NCBI RefSeq assembly: GCF_902364025.1
Contig: NZ_CABJCG010000026.1
Span: 1-64,000, forward strand
DNA: 64,000 nucleotides
DNA from: Enterocloster lavalensis
Lineage (GTDB): Bacteria; Bacillota; Clostridia; Lachnospirales; Lachnospiraceae
Direction: 5' to 3'
Below, piece after piece: positions 23,859 through 32,812 of this stretch. Below the pieces are notes generated by a model. It made no database searches and had not been told where the DNA came from. It saw only the letters and a program-made list of their open reading frames with translations. Position 1 is the stretch's first letter. Every line of letters begins with the position of its first letter. A program made the translations under genes and the position numbers.

Positions 23859-24671
23859 TTACCTTCCAATATGATTATAGTCCTCTAACCGATTCGTTCC
23901 ATCCCACTTTAGCAGGCAAGACATCTGCTCTTTTGCAATCCGGTTTAATTCTACCAGCCGATCTCTGCGGCTTACTCCTTGTTTGATCATAACCGCATTC
24001 AAACTCTCAATATTGGATAAAATAATAGGCTGTTGAAGCGTGGCATGATCCAGGATATTTCCGTCTAAGTTGGGGTTTATATCACGCCACTGTTTAGCAG
24101 TCATACCAAACATCGCCATATTTAAAACATCTGCTACCGTGGCATATGTAAAGCTCTCATACTGTTTGGGCAGCTCAGGCACAATCAGATGTTCCTTTAT
24201 GGCATCCGTATGAATACGGTAATTGATCTTGGAAATCTCACGATTCATATTCCATTTTAGTGAAAGCCGGCTGTTTTCATCCATTTTTAAACGTTGGTAA
24301 TCTGTAATAATGTATAATTTAAATTCAGCGGAAATCCAGGAAGCAAATTCGAATGCAATATCCCGATGGGCAAAGGTTCCCCCATTTCTTCCTGATCTGG
24401 AATACATACCGATTGCGCCGGTGGCCTCCAGCCACCGCTTCGGCGATAGCGTAAATGCATTAGAACCTGCCCGTGCTTTAACCCCCTCGAATTCGAGGGG
24501 TTTAAAGTTCGGATTATGTATCGTCTCCCACAGTCCCAGAAACTCAATAACGTCACGACTGCGCATCCAGTTTTGAATGGTTGCCGCCGGGTCCTCACTT
24601 TTATACTTTGCTATATCCGTTAAAGAAATATAATCATCATAGCTTCCATCTGATATAACAGCAATTTGCAT
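23859..24671 (-). CDS. KilA-N domain protein, orphan
   Basis: A 270-residue protein starting MQIAVISDGSYDDYISLTDIAKYKS, a KilA-N DNA-binding domain (residues ~10-115, with TIQNWMRSRDVIEFLGLWE and NAFTLSPKRWLEATGAIG). The C-terminal ~130 residues form a second conserved block (ADVLNMAMFGMTAKQWRD...). KilA-N occurs in phages, large DNA viruses and bacterial genomic islands. Base composition is distinctly more AT-rich than the neighbours and no phage gene is nearby, indicating lateral transfer of one gene. ATG with a weak, closely spaced AAAGG. Function unknown. Confidence 0.85.
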   Translation of the reverse strand: MQIAVISDGSYDDYISLTDIAKYKSEDPAATIQNWMRSRDVIEFLGLWETIHNPNFKPLEFEGVKARAGSNAFTLSPKRWLEATGAIGMYSRSGRNGGTFAHRDIAFEFASWISAEFKLYIITDYQRLKMDENSRLSLKWNMNREISKINYRIHTDAIKEHLIVPELPKQYESFTYATVADVLNMAMFGMTAKQWRDINPNLDGNILDHATLQQPIILSNIESLNAVMIKQGVSRRDRLVELNRIAKEQMSCLLKWDGTNRLEDYNHIGR

Positions 24672-24931
24672 ACCTTTAGCATTTAAATTTGCTTTTAAGA
24701 TTTTTCACCCTTCATTTTCAATCTCCATAACTTTCTCTATCTATTTTAGCGCCATGTCGGCACAGCTGCTTCATTGTGGCCGTACAGAATAATCCTGCCT
24801 CTGACGCAACAATAACCAGCCCCTGCAGTTTCAAAAATAACACCATTGGTTTTACACGGATACAAAACAGAATAAATGAACATCTAAGAAATTTAAAGAA
24901 AAACACGACCATCTAACTTGAATTGAAATTC
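24672..24931. other. AT-rich non-coding stretch upstream of the KilA-N gene
   Basis: No credible gene, repeat or terminator is seen. A 64-codon minus-strand frame at 24718-24912 has unusual composition and no ribosome binding site, so I do not call it. The stretch shares the AT-rich character of the KilA-N gene and is probably part of the same acquired segment. Confidence 0.5.
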
Positions 24932-24978
24932 AAAAAATCAATCCGCGCAGCCAGGCCCTTCTCCGGCTCTGGCCGCGC
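24932..24978 (-). terminator. Intrinsic terminator of glyA
   Basis: On the minus strand, GCGCGGCCAG (from 24978) pairs with CTGGCTGCGC with one mismatch and is followed by GGATTGA and six T (24937-24932). It lies 17 bp after the glyA stop. Confidence 0.75.
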
Positions 24979-24994
24979 ATCTTTCTTCTACCGC

Positions 24995-26242
24995 TTACTC
25001 ATACAGCGGGTACTTCTCGCAAAGCTTTGTCACCTCTGCCCGGATATAATCCGCCTTGGCCTCGAAGTCCGTGGCGGCCAGCCAGATGCACTCGGCGATC
25101 TTGGGCATATCTTCTTCCTTCAGCCCTCTGGTGGTGATGGCCGGGGTGCCGATGCGCACGCCTGAGGTCACGAAGGGACTTCTGGGATCGTTGGGGACGG
25201 TGTTCTTGTTCAGGGTGATGAACACCTCGTCGCAGCGGTTCTGCAGCTCCTTGCCGGACACCTCCATGCCCCGCAGGTCCACCAGCATGAGGTGATTGTC
25301 CGTGCCGCCGGTCAGAATCTTGAAGCCCTGCTCCTTTAAGGCTGCGGCCAGAGCCTGGGCGTTCTTCACCACCTGGTGCTGATACTCCTTGAACTCAGGC
25401 TTTAACGCCTCGCCAAAGCACACGGCCTTGCCCGCGATGATGTGCTCTAAGGGGCCGCCCTGGGTTCCCGGGAAAATGGCCTTGTTGAAGTTAAACTTCT
25501 CAGCCGCCTCCTTGTTGGCCAGAATCATGCCGCCTCTGGGGCCGCGCAGGGTCTTGTGGGTGGTGGTAGTCACCACGTCGGCGTAGGGGATGGGGCTGGG
25601 ATGCTCTCCCGCCGCAACCAGGCCCGCGATGTGGGCCATATCCACCATCAGGTACGCGCCTACCTTGTCCGCCACCTCGCGGAAGCGCTTGAAATCAATG
25701 GTTCTGGCGTATGCACTGGCGCCCGCCACGATCAGCTTGGGTTTGGACTCCAGGGCGATGCGCTCCAGCTCGTCGTAGTCGATGTAGCCCTCGTCGTCCA
25801 CGCCGTAGGGTACGATATTAAAGTACAGGCCGGAAAAGTTCACAGGGCTTCCGTGGGTCAGATGGCCGCCATGATTTAAGTTCATGCCCATCACAGTGTC
25901 GCCAGGCTTCAGCATGGCCACGAACACGGCCATATTGGCCTGGGCGCCAGAGTGGGGCTGGACATTGGCGTAATCGCAGCCGAAGAGCTTCTTCGCGCGC
26001 TCGATGGCCAGAGTCTCCACCACGTCCACGCACTGACATCCGCCGTAGTAGCGCTTGCCGGAATAACCCTCTGCGTATTTGTTGGTCAGCACCGTGCCCA
26101 TCGCCATCATAACCGGCTCGGATACGATGTTCTCGGAAGCGATCAGCTCCAGATTCCGTCTCTGCCGCGCGCACTCGGCCTGGATCGCTTCGCCCACTTC
26201 CTTGTCATAGCTGGTAATAAGGTCCATTACTTGATTTACCAT
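24995..26242 (-). CDS. glyA: Serine hydroxymethyltransferase
   Basis: A 415-residue PLP enzyme of normal family length. It carries the Schiff-base lysine K230 ([16 protein letters not shown]), cofactor aspartate D201 (VDMAHIAGL) and the start LIASENIVS typical of GlyA. It interconverts serine and glycine with transfer of a one-carbon unit to tetrahydrofolate, in the cytoplasm. Monocistronic, with a strong promoter (26305-26334) and its own terminator. A core gene amid accessory operons. Confidence 0.97.
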   Translation of the reverse strand: MVNQVMDLITSYDKEVGEAIQAECARQRRNLELIASENIVSEPVMMAMGTVLTNKYAEGYSGKRYYGGCQCVDVVETLAIERAKKLFGCDYANVQPHSGAQANMAVFVAMLKPGDTVMGMNLNHGGHLTHGSPVNFSGLYFNIVPYGVDDEGYIDYDELERIALESKPKLIVAGASAYARTIDFKRFREVADKVGAYLMVDMAHIAGLVAAGEHPSPIPYADVVTTTTHKTLRGPRGGMILANKEAAEKFNFNKAIFPGTQGGPLEHIIAGKAVCFGEALKPEFKEYQHQVVKNAQALAAALKEQGFKILTGGTDNHLMLVDLRGMEVSGKELQNRCDEVFITLNKNTVPNDPRSPFVTSGVRIGTPAITTRGLKEEDMPKIAECIWLAATDFEAKADYIRAEVTKLCEKYPLYE

Positions 26243-26280
26243 ATGTCCTGTCCTTCCTTTCCTTTACCCCTGTGAGTTTG

Positions 26281-26334
26281 AGGCGTCAAGACGCCTTTTC
26301 TGCGATTATACTCCATGGGGAATCGGGATGTCAA
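26281..26334 (-). promoter_or_regulatory. glyA promoter and 5' hairpin
   Basis: TTGACA (26329-26334), 18 bp, TATAAT (26305-26310). The first transcribed bases would form a 7-bp hairpin AGGCGTC/GACGCCT (26281-26297). The leader is only about 55 nt, too short for a glycine riboswitch. Confidence 0.75.
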
Positions 26335-26652
26335 GGAAATGCGGCCGGCATAACAGCGGCAAAACAGTACCGCAGCCGTTCCATCATGCCATTTCATCCT
26401 GATCCATCCAAAACCTTAAAAAATTTTCATATCCCCTGTTTCCCATTCAAACATGGCTGAATCCCTTGCAAAATGGACCTTTTCCCCATTTTCTTACAAT
26501 TATATTCATATTTACTTAATAATTCAGTTACAAAAATTCCAAATTATTCATAATGCGTTCACATTTTGGACACATTTGTCCTCTAAGATGAAGCATGTCG
26601 TTGAGACAGGCGGACCTCCAACAGGGAGGCCCAAAGAGAGGAGAATAAAATT
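26335..26652. other. Intergenic region between divergent glyA and lipoprotein genes
   Basis: AT-rich towards the right. Contains an imperfect palindrome GGACACATTTGTCC (26568-26581 region) and several weak promoter-like pairs for the lipoprotein gene (e.g. TTACAA with TAATAA 17 bp later), none decisive. GAGAGGAG lies just before the lipoprotein ATG. No small gene seen. Confidence 0.4.
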
Positions 26653-27024
26653 ATGAAAAAGAACATGACGAAGTATGCTGTTGCCGCTATGGCAGCAATG
26701 ATGATCTCCGGCGCGCTGACCGCTTGCGGCGGTTCCGACAAGAAGGCCGAGACCACTGTAGCTGTTGAGACCACTGCTGAGGAGACCACTGCAGAAGAGA
26801 CCACCGCTGAGGAGACCGAGGCTGTTGACGGCGAGTCCACCGAGGCTGCTGACGCTGAGTCCACCGAGGCTGCTGACGGCGAGTCCACCGAGGCTGCCGA
26901 CGGCGAGTCCACTGAGGCTGCCGAGGACGCTAACGCTGACGCTGAGGCTGCTTCCGAGGAGGAGACCGAGGCTGAGGCTGCTGACGCTGTTGTAGAGGTT
27001 GAGGAGACCACCGCTGCTAACTAA
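26653..27024 (+). CDS. Small predicted lipoprotein with acidic Thr/Glu/Ala repeat tail
   Basis: 123 residues. Lys/Asn start, hydrophobic stretch, lipobox LTAC with lipidated Cys25, then only low-complexity sequence. There are three ETTAE-type repeats, four 8-residue ADGESTEA-like repeats (24-bp DNA repeats) and an acidic Ala/Glu tail. There is no folded domain, so the mature protein would be a flexible, strongly negative tether of about 100 residues on the outer membrane face. Alanine codons are mostly GCT, unlike the GCC-rich neighbours, which hints at high expression. Strong terminator follows. Could be a surface charge or spacer protein; function unknown. Confidence 0.8.
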   Translation: MKKNMTKYAVAAMAAMMISGALTACGGSDKKAETTVAVETTAEETTAEETTAEETEAVDGESTEAADAESTEAADGESTEAADGESTEAAEDANADAEAASEEETEAEAADAVVEVEETTAAN

Positions 27025-27060
27025 TCCGCAGACGGGAAACACGAACATATGAAACGGCGG

Positions 27061-27108
27061 ACGCCCCGCAGGCGCGGCACATTTTTGTGCCGGGCTGCGG
27101 GGCGTTTG
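27061..27108 (+). terminator. Strong intrinsic terminator after the lipoprotein gene
   Basis: ACGCCCCGCAG (27061-27071) pairs with CTGCGGGGCGT (27095-27105). An inner CGGCAC/GTGCCG stem closes on a T-rich loop. TTTGTTG follows. Confidence 0.85.
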
Positions 27109-27114
27109 TTGTGT

Positions 27115-27282
27115 CTGCCGTATTATTTACCGTATCTGCCGCATTACTTGCCGCATTTACCGCAATACTTGCCGTATCTGCCGCATTACTTGCCATATCT
27201 GCCGCATTACTTGCCGCATCTACCGCAATACTTGCCATATCTGCCACATTGATTTCCCTATCTGCCACTCTACTTCCCAAAA
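27115..27282. repeat. 21-bp tandem repeat array (~8 units)
   Basis: Units of the type CTGCCGCATTACTTGCCGT start at 27115, 27136, 27157, 27178, 27199, 27220, 27241 and 27262, decaying towards the right. Units 2-4 and 5-7 resemble each other in order, so a 63-bp higher-order duplication is likely. It lies between the lipoprotein terminator and the converging M20 gene. All six frames are open because the unit is 7 codons, but there is no ribosome binding site, so coding is unlikely. Confidence 0.85.
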
Positions 27283-27305
27283 CCGCAGCGTACAAACTTT
27301 CCCCG

Positions 27306-28460
27306 CTACCCCAAAAACCCAAGCACAGCCCGCTCATATATCTCAATACAATCCCGGTACTGCCCCAGGTCGATCCATTCTTCCCTGGAATGGGCGCAGG
27401 CGATATCCCCCGGCCCAAAGACCACGGTTGGAATTCCTGCCTCATTGGTCAGAATCGAGGCGTCGCACCAGAACGGCACCATGCCGTCCTCCGCCTCAGC
27501 CCCCGTCACCTGTCTTGTGCTTTCCTTCAACACCTCCACGATCCGATTCCCCCGCTCCACCTCCATAGGCAGGCGCTTCCCTCCTCCCGGCCGCCTCTGG
27601 ATCGGGCTTTCCTCCACTCTGACCTTACAGGCCCCGCTTGCCGCTTTCTCCGCGATCTCCAGCAGTTCCCCAAACACCTGCTCCTGAACTTCCCCTGGCA
27701 GATCCCGCCTCAGCAGCGTGGCCGTGCATCCCTGGGCCACCACGTTGGGCTTCTCGCCGCCCCGGATCAGCCCCACGTTAAAGAGCGGCGTCCCCAGCAG
27801 CTCATGCCGCCGTCTCCCGTACCGCTCCGGCAGCTCCCGGTCCAGGGCCGCCAGAATCTTCCCCATCTGCACGATGGCGTTCTCGTCGCCGCTCCAGGAA
27901 GAAGTGTGCTTTGGGGTGCCCGTAACCGTGAGATCGATGTGGGTCACGCCGCGCATGGCCCGGCCGATTTTCAGGCCGGTGGGCTCTCCCACGATCCCCG
28001 CCTGAGCCTTCACGCCCAGTTCCGCCAAAAACGCGGTGCCCTGGCTCAACAGCTCCTCGTCCGGCACCGCTGCCACGATCAGACTGCCCGCCAGCTTCTC
28101 CCGGCAGCTTTTCAACCGCCCCGCCGCCCGCATCATGGCGGCCAGTCCGCCCTTCATGTCCACGGCCCCCCGCCCGTAGAGCCTTCCATTTTCGATCCGC
28201 GGTTCAAAGGGATCTCCCAGGTAATCCTCCACCGGATGGGTGTCTGTGTGTCCGTCAAAAAGCAGCGCCGGTCCCGGGCGGCCTCCCCGCAGTATCCCCA
28301 ATACCACAGACCGTCCGTTCCCGATCTCGTACCGCTCCACTTCCAGCCCCATATTCCGAAATTCCGCCTCCACTGCGTCCCCCATGGCCTGTTCCGCCCC
28401 GGACACGCTGGGGATCGCCACCAGCCGCTGCAACAGGCGGATATCTTCATTCATCTCCAT
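27306..28460 (-). CDS. M20-family metallo-deacylase/peptidase (ArgE/DapE-like), arm 1
   Basis: 384 residues. Zinc-site motifs are DGHTDTHP (H71, D73), the bridging D101 in GRGAVDMKGG, the general-base E135-E136 in VPDEE, and a late CAHSREEW histidine. The lid/dimer domain lies at ~170-285. M20 enzymes remove acyl groups from N-acyl amino acids or cleave dipeptides in the cytoplasm. It is the last gene of the TRAP-transporter operon; a second M20 enzyme opens the divergent arm. The two differ in sequence, so different bonds or substrates are likely. Confidence 0.9.
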   Translation of the reverse strand: MEMNEDIRLLQRLVAIPSVSGAEQAMGDAVEAEFRNMGLEVERYEIGNGRSVVLGILRGGRPGPALLFDGHTDTHPVEDYLGDPFEPRIENGRLYGRGAVDMKGGLAAMMRAAGRLKSCREKLAGSLIVAAVPDEELLSQGTAFLAELGVKAQAGIVGEPTGLKIGRAMRGVTHIDLTVTGTPKHTSSWSGDENAIVQMGKILAALDRELPERYGRRRHELLGTPLFNVGLIRGGEKPNVVAQGCTATLLRRDLPGEVQEQVFGELLEIAEKAASGACKVRVEESPIQRRPGGGKRLPMEVERGNRIVEVLKESTRQVTGAEAEDGMVPFWCDASILTNEAGIPTVVFGPGDIACAHSREEWIDLGQYRDCIEIYERAVLGFLG

Positions 28461-28471
28461 CTCATTCCCCC

Positions 28472-29638
28472 CTACACATACGGCCTGGCTGTGATTCCAT
28501 AATAATCCAGAATCATATTCGCCACGTCCAGCGCCGACGGCGCGCAGCCCTGGATCACTCGCCCGCCATTCTCCCTTCTCACCGCGCAGTTGCCCAGGAG
28601 AAATGTATCCGGCTCCTCTCCCACCCCAGCCGGAACCTTCGTCCCGATCACAAGGGTCAGCCGTTCACCGCCCCAGGCTTCAAAAAAGCCCATGTCCGTC
28701 AGGCGGCTGACGGCGATAGCCGCCGCCCCCATACAGCCGCTGCACGCCTGGTAATTGATGATCCTGGCCCGGTCCGAGTCCGGCATGGTGGGAACCGCGG
28801 GCAGAAATTTCCGCCTGATGGCTTCCACCGGCTCCCCAACCACCTGTATTTCCCCGGAGCCCGCCGGCCCCAGGCCGTGTTCCGCCGCCATGCGGATGTG
28901 CTCGATCTCCTCCGGCACAAATCCCATCACGGCCGCCGCGGTCATATCCACAGCCAGCACGTTTGCCCCGGCCAGCACAGTCTTAAATCCCACCGGCCTG
29001 CCCTCCTTGGGCCCCAGCCCCTCTCCTGCCACCGTCCCGTCCATCACTGTCAGCGCGGTCCGCACCACCTTATTCAAATCCGCCACCGCCTTATTGACGC
29101 CCACGTCGTGGAACCGCCGTTTCTCCACCGGCGGAATACACCCTTTCATGTTCTTCATCCCCAGACTCACCTCTGTGATGAAATGGGTCTTTAGCACCGG
29201 CACATTGATTACCGCGTTATACTCCAGGAAATTCCGGTTCACCAGCACGTGATCCAAAATCAGCCCGCCCTCCACCGGGATTTTGACGCACTCGCCCTTA
29301 TTCAAGTCCACCAAACCGCAGCCCAACCGCCCGGCGGCCTCCGCCATGCCGCAGAGTTCCAGCACCTTCAGGCTGCCGATGTGGACCGAGCCGGTCCCGT
29401 CCCCGATGTCCACCGCGCCCGCCCCGGCCTCAAGGGCCATCCGGGCCAAGGCTTCCACCACGGCCGGGTTGGTGGTGACGCCTTTTTCATAGGAAGCGGG
29501 GCCTGTCATATTGGGCTTGACCAGCACCCGGTCCCCGGGCTTGACAAATCGCTCCATTCCTCCCAGGAGGTTCACCGCCTCCCGGACCTGGCGCGCTACG
29601 TCGTCCCCGCGCACAATCGAAACCGTATAAATGCTCAT
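28472..29638 (-). CDS. DUF362-family protein
   Basis: 388 residues matching the DUF362 pattern: VLVKPNMTGP near residue 40, NVPVLKTHFITEVSLGMKNMKG near 150-170. A C-terminal pair of cysteines (ACSGCMGA) is present, but no full ferredoxin 4Fe-4S motif as in some members. Biochemical role of the family is unknown. It overlaps the aminotransferase gene by ATGA, so it is co-translated with a PLP enzyme and probably acts in the same pathway. Confidence 0.82.
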   Translation of the reverse strand: MSIYTVSIVRGDDVARQVREAVNLLGGMERFVKPGDRVLVKPNMTGPASYEKGVTTNPAVVEALARMALEAGAGAVDIGDGTGSVHIGSLKVLELCGMAEAAGRLGCGLVDLNKGECVKIPVEGGLILDHVLVNRNFLEYNAVINVPVLKTHFITEVSLGMKNMKGCIPPVEKRRFHDVGVNKAVADLNKVVRTALTVMDGTVAGEGLGPKEGRPVGFKTVLAGANVLAVDMTAAAVMGFVPEEIEHIRMAAEHGLGPAGSGEIQVVGEPVEAIRRKFLPAVPTMPDSDRARIINYQACSGCMGAAAIAVSRLTDMGFFEAWGGERLTLVIGTKVPAGVGEEPDTFLLGNCAVRRENGGRVIQGCAPSALDVANMILDYYGITARPYV

Positions 29639-30828
29639 AAGCCTTCCCCCGTCAGCGTGGCGATTGCCTCCGCCAGCCGGTCGATTTCCTCTTCACGGAT
29701 AAACCAGTTCAGCGAAACCCGCACGCCCTCCTTTCCCGTCACCAGGTCCACGGTCCGCCACTGGATGATGATGCCGCAGTCCTCCCAGACCCGTCTCACC
29801 AGCTCCCGGTGGTCCGCCCCCGGAATGTGGAACGCGAAAATGGCGGTTCTCAGGCGTTCATCCTCAGGCGAAAGCATCTCCGCCCAGGGCACCCGTTCCT
29901 CAAACGCCTTCCGGCAGTAGCGGTGAAGCTCCTTCGTGCGTCTCCTGATCCGCTCTGTGCCGATCTCCCCAGCAAAACGGATGGACTCTGAAAATGCAGC
30001 GTACATGGGCGTATGGCGTCCGCCGTACTCAAATCTTCTGGCGTCCGGCTTCATCTGAATGGTGTGCTCCGTGATGTCGAAAGAGTCCTGCATCCCCACG
30101 CCCCCGAAGGGCACTCTGGCCTCCCTGATTCGGTCCTCCCGGATGTAGACCGCCGCCACGCCCTCAGGTCCGCAGAGCCATTTGTGGCATGAGAGCAGAT
30201 AGAAGCTGCACCCGATTTCCCGCACATCGATATCGATGTTGCCCGCCGCCTGGGCCCCGTCCAGCACGGTGATCACGCCCCGGGCCTCCGCCTCCCGGCA
30301 GATTTCCGCCGCCGGGATGGCCGTACCGTTGGTGTGGAACACATGGCTGATCACCGCCATCCGGGTGCGCTCATTTAAAGCGCTCCTGAAATGTTCCACG
30401 ATCTGTTCCTGGTTCCCCAGACCGCAGAATGTAGCCGTCCTGGTGCCGAAAATGGGCTCCACTGCGAAAAACGGCAGAATGGAAGCCGGGTTCTCCTGGT
30501 CGCTGATGAGAATCTCATCCCCCGGCTCCCAGCCGTACATCCGGGAAATCGTATTTAAGCCCTCCGCGATGCATCGGACAAAAAAGATCTCCCCGGGTTT
30601 TGCATTGATAAACGCAGCCACCTCCGCCCGGATCTCCTCCAGCATCTCCTTGAGCCAGCCATGGATTTCCACGTTCACCTGGCCCTCCAGAGCCATCCGC
30701 CGGAACACGCCCTCCATGCGCTCCAAAACCGGCAGGGGAAGGGGGCCGCAGCCCGCAGAATTCATATAGGTATATTTCTCCGCAGCCGGAAGCAGCCTGC
30801 GGTATTCCTCCAGCGTCTTTCCCATCAC
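29635..30828 (-). CDS. Class V aminotransferase-fold PLP enzyme
   Basis: 397 residues. The N-terminus YMNSAGCGPLPLPVLERM, cofactor D190 (VLDGAQAAG) and Schiff-base K216 (LLSCHKWLCGPEG) mark the isopenicillin-N-epimerase/cysteine-desulfurase-like branch. Expected chemistry is transamination, epimerisation or C-S/C-N lyase action on an amino acid. Its ATG overlaps the amidohydrolase stop. With RidA in the same operon, a reaction giving a reactive enamine/imine is likely. Confidence 0.88.
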   Translation of the reverse strand: MMGKTLEEYRRLLPAAEKYTYMNSAGCGPLPLPVLERMEGVFRRMALEGQVNVEIHGWLKEMLEEIRAEVAAFINAKPGEIFFVRCIAEGLNTISRMYGWEPGDEILISDQENPASILPFFAVEPIFGTRTATFCGLGNQEQIVEHFRSALNERTRMAVISHVFHTNGTAIPAAEICREAEARGVITVLDGAQAAGNIDIDVREIGCSFYLLSCHKWLCGPEGVAAVYIREDRIREARVPFGGVGMQDSFDITEHTIQMKPDARRFEYGGRHTPMYAAFSESIRFAGEIGTERIRRRTKELHRYCRKAFEERVPWAEMLSPEDERLRTAIFAFHIPGADHRELVRRVWEDCGIIIQWRTVDLVTGKEGVRVSLNWFIREEEIDRLAEAIATLTGEGL

Positions 30829-32045
30829 AGCCTCACCCTCTCCCCTCTCTTGAACACCATCTCCGGCTGCCTCAGATTCAGCAGATTGTCCAGGGGATTT
30901 CCTTTCACAAACAGAATATCCGCCTGCCGCCCAGCCTCCACCGCGCCCACGAGATGGCCGATGCCAAGCACGCCGGCCGCCCTGGCCGTAGCCGAGAGCA
31001 GAACATCCTCTTTTGTCATGTGCACCTTCTCATGCAGCAGATTCAGCGTCAGGTAGAACTCGTCGAACTTCGTGTTCTTGCAGCCCGCGTCCGTGCCCGC
31101 GATGATCTCCACCCCGGCCCGGTACATAGCCTCGGTGGTGTCGAAGCGGCTCTTCTGGAACGCCCCCCACATGGCCACCTTGTCCGGCAGTGGAGCGGCC
31201 TCCTCGGGCGGCAGGACATATGCCTTGCCCATGGCCGGGTTCACCGCAATGTGCTTCTCCCGCATTTTTGCCGCCAGCTCTTCCCGGTAATCCGCGCCCT
31301 CAGGAGTCTTGAAGCTGCAGTGCTCCAAGGTATCAAACCCGGCCTCCACCGCATTTTCCACACCGATCACGCTGTGGACATGCCCGGACACCTTCTTTCT
31401 CCGCTGATGCGCCTCGTACACAATGGCCTTCAGAGTGTCCAGGTCGTACTGGTCGATCAGGGAATCGCTGCCCGGCGTCATATTTCCCCCCGACACCATG
31501 ACTTTGATGTAGTCCACGCCCTGCTTGCACAGGAGCCGGACCGCCTTCACCGCCTCCTCCCTGGAGTCGCACTCCAGGCCGCAGAAATTGCAGTGTCCCC
31601 CCGTGATGGTAAGCGGCATCCCGGCCGCCAGAATATCCGGCCCATCCAGTTCTCCCCTGCGGATGAAATCCCGCAGCTGCAAAATGGACATGCCCTTAGA
31701 ACCGCTGTCCCGCACCGTGGTCACGCCGCTTCGCAGCTCCATCTGCGCCGCCCGCACCATGCGCAGCAGCACCGTGGCCTCGTCGTCCCCATAGAGCTGG
31801 TCCAGCGGCTGGGCGCTGGAGCTGAAGCTCAGATGAAGGTGGGCGTCGATCAGGCCCGGCAATACATAGTTGTCCCCCGCGTCTATGATCTCAACCTTCC
31901 CGCCCCTTCGCTCCTCCTCAAAGGCTTCCAGGCGGTCCACCCGCCGGATCAGGCCGTTCTCAATGAGAATCCCGGTCTCAGTCTCCGTCACCTGCGCCCT
32001 TCCCCCGGTGCATGGAATCAGATGTCTCGCAATGATCAGTTTCAT
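30825..32045 (-). CDS. Amidohydrolase (imidazolonepropionase/prolidase-like metal-dependent hydrolase)
   Basis: 406 residues. HxH motif at H69/H71 (GLIDAHLHLSF), lysine of the bridging carbamate in YIKVMVSGG, then GHVHS, TLEHCSF and IAGTDAGCKN give a complete binuclear amidohydrolase site. Relatives cleave cyclic amides or Xaa-Pro/N-acyl dipeptides. ATG at 32045 is chosen because GGAGAG precedes it; a GTG at 32069 overlaps the previous gene. A cyclic or N-acylated amino-acid-like substrate is inferred from the operon. Confidence 0.88.
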   Translation of the reverse strand: MKLIIARHLIPCTGGRAQVTETETGILIENGLIRRVDRLEAFEEERRGGKVEIIDAGDNYVLPGLIDAHLHLSFSSSAQPLDQLYGDDEATVLLRMVRAAQMELRSGVTTVRDSGSKGMSILQLRDFIRRGELDGPDILAAGMPLTITGGHCNFCGLECDSREEAVKAVRLLCKQGVDYIKVMVSGGNMTPGSDSLIDQYDLDTLKAIVYEAHQRRKKVSGHVHSVIGVENAVEAGFDTLEHCSFKTPEGADYREELAAKMREKHIAVNPAMGKAYVLPPEEAAPLPDKVAMWGAFQKSRFDTTEAMYRAGVEIIAGTDAGCKNTKFDEFYLTLNLLHEKVHMTKEDVLLSATARAAGVLGIGHLVGAVEAGRQADILFVKGNPLDNLLNLRQPEMVFKRGERVRL

Positions 32046-32065
32046 GGTATTCTCTCCTTCCTCCG

Positions 32066-32812
32066 TCACATCATGGGCGGGAGCGACGAACAGCGCAGCG
32101 CCTCAATGGCCTTGTCGATGTGGGCCTGGCCTCCCGAAAGGGTCAGCCTGAAATGGGACGGGATCAGCGCCTCCACGTTCAGACCGGCCAGCTTGCCGAT
32201 ATTCTGCCGGTAGCCTTCCATGGTGGATCCGTAGCAGTTGATCAGGCTCAACACGCCGTTTAGGTAAATGCTGTCCCCGCTGAACAGGTAACGCTTACCG
32301 CCTTTGTCCACCACATAGCAGACGGACTCGACGCTGTGGCCGGGCAGGGTCATCGCGCAGACCACGGCGTCCCCTGCTTGAAACATTTCCCCGTCCTCAA
32401 CCCGGTGGTCCACCTGGCAGTGCTTGTACACATAGTCCTGAGGATAGGCGCCCTTGCGTTTGGCGGCCGTCAGCCCCAGCTCCTCCTCGGTTCCGTTTTC
32501 CAGAAGCCTGGCTTCCCCGGCGGAGGCCAGTACCTTCATCCCCGGAATGTACGCGCGGTAGTCCTCAATTCCGCCCCCGTGATCCCCGTGGGCATGGGTC
32601 ACGAACATGTAGGTGATCTTATCGATGGGACAGCCGGTCTCCCGGATATTTTCAATGATGCGCCCCGTATCCATGCCGCTGCCGCCGTCGATGAGAAATG
32701 CGTCCCGCTCCCCCTCCACCAGGTAGACGTTGCAGTCCTTAAAATTGGAAATTCCCGGACCGCCGCTGCCGCCCGCTACCATATAAATCCCTTTTTCAAG
32801 CCGTATGTACAT
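32066..32812 (-). CDS. MBL-fold metallo-hydrolase
   Basis: 248 residues with a full metallo-beta-lactamase site: VTHAHGDHGG (H73, H75, D77, H78), a TLPGHSVES histidine, a FSGDSIY aspartate and a final IPSHF histidine. An unusual Gly-rich start (MVAGGSGGPGISN) precedes the first strand. It overlaps the RidA gene by 17 bp and is followed within 20 nt by the amidohydrolase. Possibly a thioesterase or lactonase step; substrate unknown. Confidence 0.87.
   Translation of the reverse strand: MYIRLEKGIYMVAGGSGGPGISNFKDCNVYLVEGERDAFLIDGGSGMDTGRIIENIRETGCPIDKITYMFVTHAHGDHGGGIEDYRAYIPGMKVLASAGEARLLENGTEEELGLTAAKRKGAYPQDYVYKHCQVDHRVEDGEMFQAGDAVVCAMTLPGHSVESVCYVVDKGGKRYLFSGDSIYLNGVLSLINCYGSTMEGYRQNIGKLAGLNVEALIPSHFRLTLSGGQAHIDKAIEALRCSSLPPMM

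Noticed and set aside
24718..24912. 64-codon minus-strand frame with a hydrophobic start
   Set aside because: No ribosome binding site, odd composition, and no neighbour or motif to support it.
26243..26304. Glycine riboswitch upstream of glyA
   Set aside because: The leader after the predicted start is only about 55 nt and holds just a 7-bp hairpin; no tandem aptamer-like structure.
27049..27252. 67-codon frame encoding LPHYLPY-type repeats
   Set aside because: Starts before and passes through a strong terminator hairpin, lacks a ribosome binding site, and exists only because the 21-bp unit has no stop in any frame.
27087..28502. 471-codon plus-strand frame
   Set aside because: Antisense to the M20 gene with all its zinc motifs. 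Long antisense frames are expected in GC-rich genes with GC third positions.
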